Of a DNA stretch of 64,000 nt, positions 62,020-64,000 are shown piece by piece. A program made the translations under genes and the position numbers. This stretch comes from Marinomonas balearica (lineage in GTDB: Bacteria > Pseudomonadota > Gammaproteobacteria > Pseudomonadales > Marinomonadaceae). Where the stretch lies: positions 1 to 64,000 of the forward strand of contig NZ_SNXC01000014.1 of assembly GCF_004362145.1 (NCBI RefSeq). Reading direction: 5' to 3'. The notes beneath the pieces were generated by a model. The model had not been told where the DNA came from. It saw nothing but the letters and a program-made list of their open reading frames with translations, and made no database searches. Every line of letters starts with the position of its first letter. The first letter of the stretch is position 1.

Positions 62020-63657
62020 TTAAACTGCGCTTATATCTAAAAATTTAATTTTAATGTGGCGGCAATATTGTTTGATTGATTGGCGTGTTTCGTAGCTAAG
62101 TGCCATTGGTATTACGATTGTTTCTTTCTGGCTCGTAATATCATCAGGAGACAAGACCGTTTTATTGAACTTCTGTTGTCCCTTTAATCTACGATCTACC
62201 AAGTTAATGTTAGCCTTGCTGAGGATATGTAACGTGTTTGGGTTTCGTTCTATCCAACTGTCAAAATCAGTTCCGATTCCCCAAAGTGTAATATTTATAT
62301 CTGGGTTGTTCTTTAGAAAGTTTTCTAGTCGAGAGAAGGTGTTCTTATGTGTGCCTAACGCGACGTTAAGAAAGGCTGTGACATCATTTTCGGGATAATG
62401 AGTGCGAAGCAGTTGCTCTAGATGCGCGTCAGAGTCTAACGATTGAATTTTGTTTATCATCGAGCAAAGTAAGTCATTTTTTTCTGCTGCAAAGGTTTGA
62501 AACTCTCTTAATATAGGTTCATCTTCTAAATCACTGCGCTCAATTGATACTCTTCCTCGCTCTGGAAAGGACGTAAATGAGAATTCAGATGCGTCGATAT
62601 TGGATTTATTAAATGCGAATCCAGCTAAGTTCTTATCCTTGATTTCATATGGTTTACCACTGTCCCAATAATGTTGAATTTGTTTTTGGTACTCATTTTG
62701 CCGTTCTGGCACGCAAGGGAAGTCATATCCTAGTCTAGAGAATAGCTCTCCTCCGCCTAGTTCTTCAAAGAGCTTAATATGCTGAGGGATGATGCTGTTC
62801 TTCCAATCTCCAACAACGCCTTTGTTGATGCGAAAATTGTGCTGGTGATGAGAGAGTAAGTTCTTATGGTCTCTAGGCTTCCAAATATCTTCCGCTTCCT
62901 GAGCCGATACTTCTTGATTAATTAAGGAGCCGATATATTGTATCGTCGATATTGGGTCTAATATTAAGTCTTCCCACCTATAGTGCTTGAAGAATTGGGC
63001 CACAGTGAAGTAACGATTCCAATAATCAATTTGATATTTTATTAGGCCACGGCAAACCTTGGGGTCGGACAATTTACTTAAACCAATTTCTTGACGTATT
63101 GCTTCCTCATTTACATCAGTCATAAATCGGCTAATGTATTCGCTTGTAAGGGCATTAATGGAATGTGCAGCCGAGTTAAACACGTCGATTGGATTTCTGT
63201 AAGAGGTCAACCAATTACGCTGTCGCTCCCCATATGTAGATACCCAAGACTCAGGAGATTTTGTCGAATGCATAATAGGGTAATAGTCGAATAGTGCTTT
63301 TGGATATCGAACAGCGAGAAGAAAATCTCCTTTGTCTTTAATACCAAAGTACTTCCTAACAAAAATATCATCTGGATAGTCTGGGTTAACCCATTTAGGG
63401 CCACCAACAATGAGTTGAAATTCACCATTAAATAGTAGTGATTCCTGCATGTTATATCGACTAAAAAAGCTCACATACTCTCTATTGAGTTGCTGACTCA
63501 AAAACGGTAAGACTTTGTTCAGCCTTGTTTGTGCTACATCATGCGCGACAGGAATATTTTTCAGACGATGAATTTCATTTAGAATAGACAGCATCAGCGA
63601 AAAGCCTGTCCGCTGAAGGCTAACAACTACCGAAGAAGTACTGGCATTCTCGATCAT
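62020..63657 (-). CDS. Large sulfotransferase-like protein A1 with a C-terminal Rossmann-like domain
   Basis: A 545-residue paralogue of A2 and first gene of the minus-strand operon. The sulfotransferase part shows VVSLQRTGFSLMLSIL (R16-T17-G18) and LTSYRNPIDVFNSAAHSINA (R154-N155-P156). It has GEFQLIVGGPKWV and VRKYFGIKDKGD in common with A2. The C-terminal domain (about 445-540; ITLWGIGTDFDSWIERN) is the same module as in A2. Sulfotransferase folds use PAPS as donor; the acceptor is presumably a glycan given the interleaved glycosyltransferases. The ribosome site is weak. Confidence 0.75.
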   Translation of the reverse strand: MIENASTSSVVVSLQRTGFSLMLSILNEIHRLKNIPVAHDVAQTRLNKVLPFLSQQLNREYVSFFSRYNMQESLLFNGEFQLIVGGPKWVNPDYPDDIFVRKYFGIKDKGDFLLAVRYPKALFDYYPIMHSTKSPESWVSTYGERQRNWLTSYRNPIDVFNSAAHSINALTSEYISRFMTDVNEEAIRQEIGLSKLSDPKVCRGLIKYQIDYWNRYFTVAQFFKHYRWEDLILDPISTIQYIGSLINQEVSAQEAEDIWKPRDHKNLLSHHQHNFRINKGVVGDWKNSIIPQHIKLFEELGGGELFSRLGYDFPCVPERQNEYQKQIQHYWDSGKPYEIKDKNLAGFAFNKSNIDASEFSFTSFPERGRVSIERSDLEDEPILREFQTFAAEKNDLLCSMINKIQSLDSDAHLEQLLRTHYPENDVTAFLNVALGTHKNTFSRLENFLKNNPDINITLWGIGTDFDSWIERNPNTLHILSKANINLVDRRLKGQQKFNKTVLSPDDITSQKETIVIPMALSYETRQSIKQYCRHIKIKFLDISAV

Positions 63658-64000
63658 TATATTGAACGTTCCTTAAGCTATTTAAACTACATTATGTATT
63701 TACGGCAGTTCGGACAAAACTATGAGTAAAAATGTATATTTTTCATGTTACTGAGCTGTAGGAAAGCGACGAATAAATCCACGGTTTCAGAGTGCGATGA
63801 TCAGCTTTATTTGAGATAAATACCTAATGCTAATGGTAAAAAATTAACAAAAGGCTTAGTTCTCAATGACCAAGTTTAGATGTGTCTTAAATGCGCTCAA
63901 AAGGTGACTATAACTTTTTGTATAGTCGGTTAGGTAGCCACTATCGCTGGTCGTACTGAATTTCGAGAAACGTGTTCATGACTTCTCTAAAGCGTAAATA
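63658..64000. other. Non-coding right end of the window
   Basis: 343 bp without a convincing gene. It should hold the promoter of the minus-strand operon; a weak candidate is TTGTCC-17-TAATGT on the minus strand (about 63716-63688). A 7-bp hairpin (GACTATA/TATAGTC, 63906-63927) lies toward the end. Confidence 0.35.

Noticed and set aside
63978-64000. Start of a next gene (ATG at 63978, MTSLKRK...)
   Set aside because: Only seven codons are visible and there is no ribosome site, so it cannot be supported.

Overview
The window looks like a chromosomal segment of a moderately AT-rich, polar-flagellated marine gammaproteobacterium, probably of the Oceanospirillales/Marinomonas kind. The evidence is a type II secretion fragment, a kds (KDO) operon, a gammaproteobacterial flg/fli cluster with sigma-54 and sigma-28 promoters, and short flagellins next to a pseudaminic-acid modification locus. 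No rRNA, tRNA or CRISPR array was found.

1-7.2 kb is an integron cassette array without an integron integrase in the window. Small unrelated genes (SEL1-repeat protein, membrane protein, GNAT, VOC, GFA) are separated by attC-like sites. Several cassettes show the diagnostic pairing of their first bases with their own attC R' box. The array is disturbed by an IS91-family element with a tyrosine recombinase partner, a truncated IS110 transposase and a repeated 51-bp remnant. A DoxX gene with a duplicated FNR-like box also sits in it.

7.3-20.6 kb is core genome: a PII protein, a small unknown, hemE, a DUF2927 protein, a Nudix hydrolase, astE-like, znuA (His-rich repeat loop, Zur-like box), kdsD-kdsA-kdsC-kdsB, then gspN-gspC-gspD without the rest of the secretion operon.

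20.6-39.2 kb is the flagellar rod, hook and filament region: LPP20 lipoprotein, flgBCDEFGHIJ (sigma-54), flgKL (sigma-28), a degenerate HD-GYP protein, two near-identical flagellins, flaG, fliD, fliS and a fliT-like gene. FlgE carries an internal domain duplication.

39.2-56.8 kb, same strand and almost without gaps, is a flagellin or surface glycan modification island. It holds a Maf glycosyltransferase, pseI-pseG-pseH, then ACP, SDR, AMP ligase, LuxE-like and LuxC-like genes (an acyl-reduction cassette), then TPP E1 alpha/beta, a ColD-type PLP dehydratase and two nucleotide-sugar epimerase/reductases (a candidate branched deoxysugar pathway). A two-domain glycosyltransferase, a radical SAM protein, a small unknown and a methyltransferase-like protein follow.

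56.9-63.7 kb, opposite strand, is a six-gene operon of three repeated families: large sulfotransferase-like (A), CgeB-like glycosyltransferase (B) and small sulfotransferase-like (C), in the order A-B-C-B-A-C. Together with the preceding island this is the most likely place for an undescribed system: a filament or surface glycan built from a nonulosonic acid and an unusual branched, acylated and perhaps sulfated sugar.
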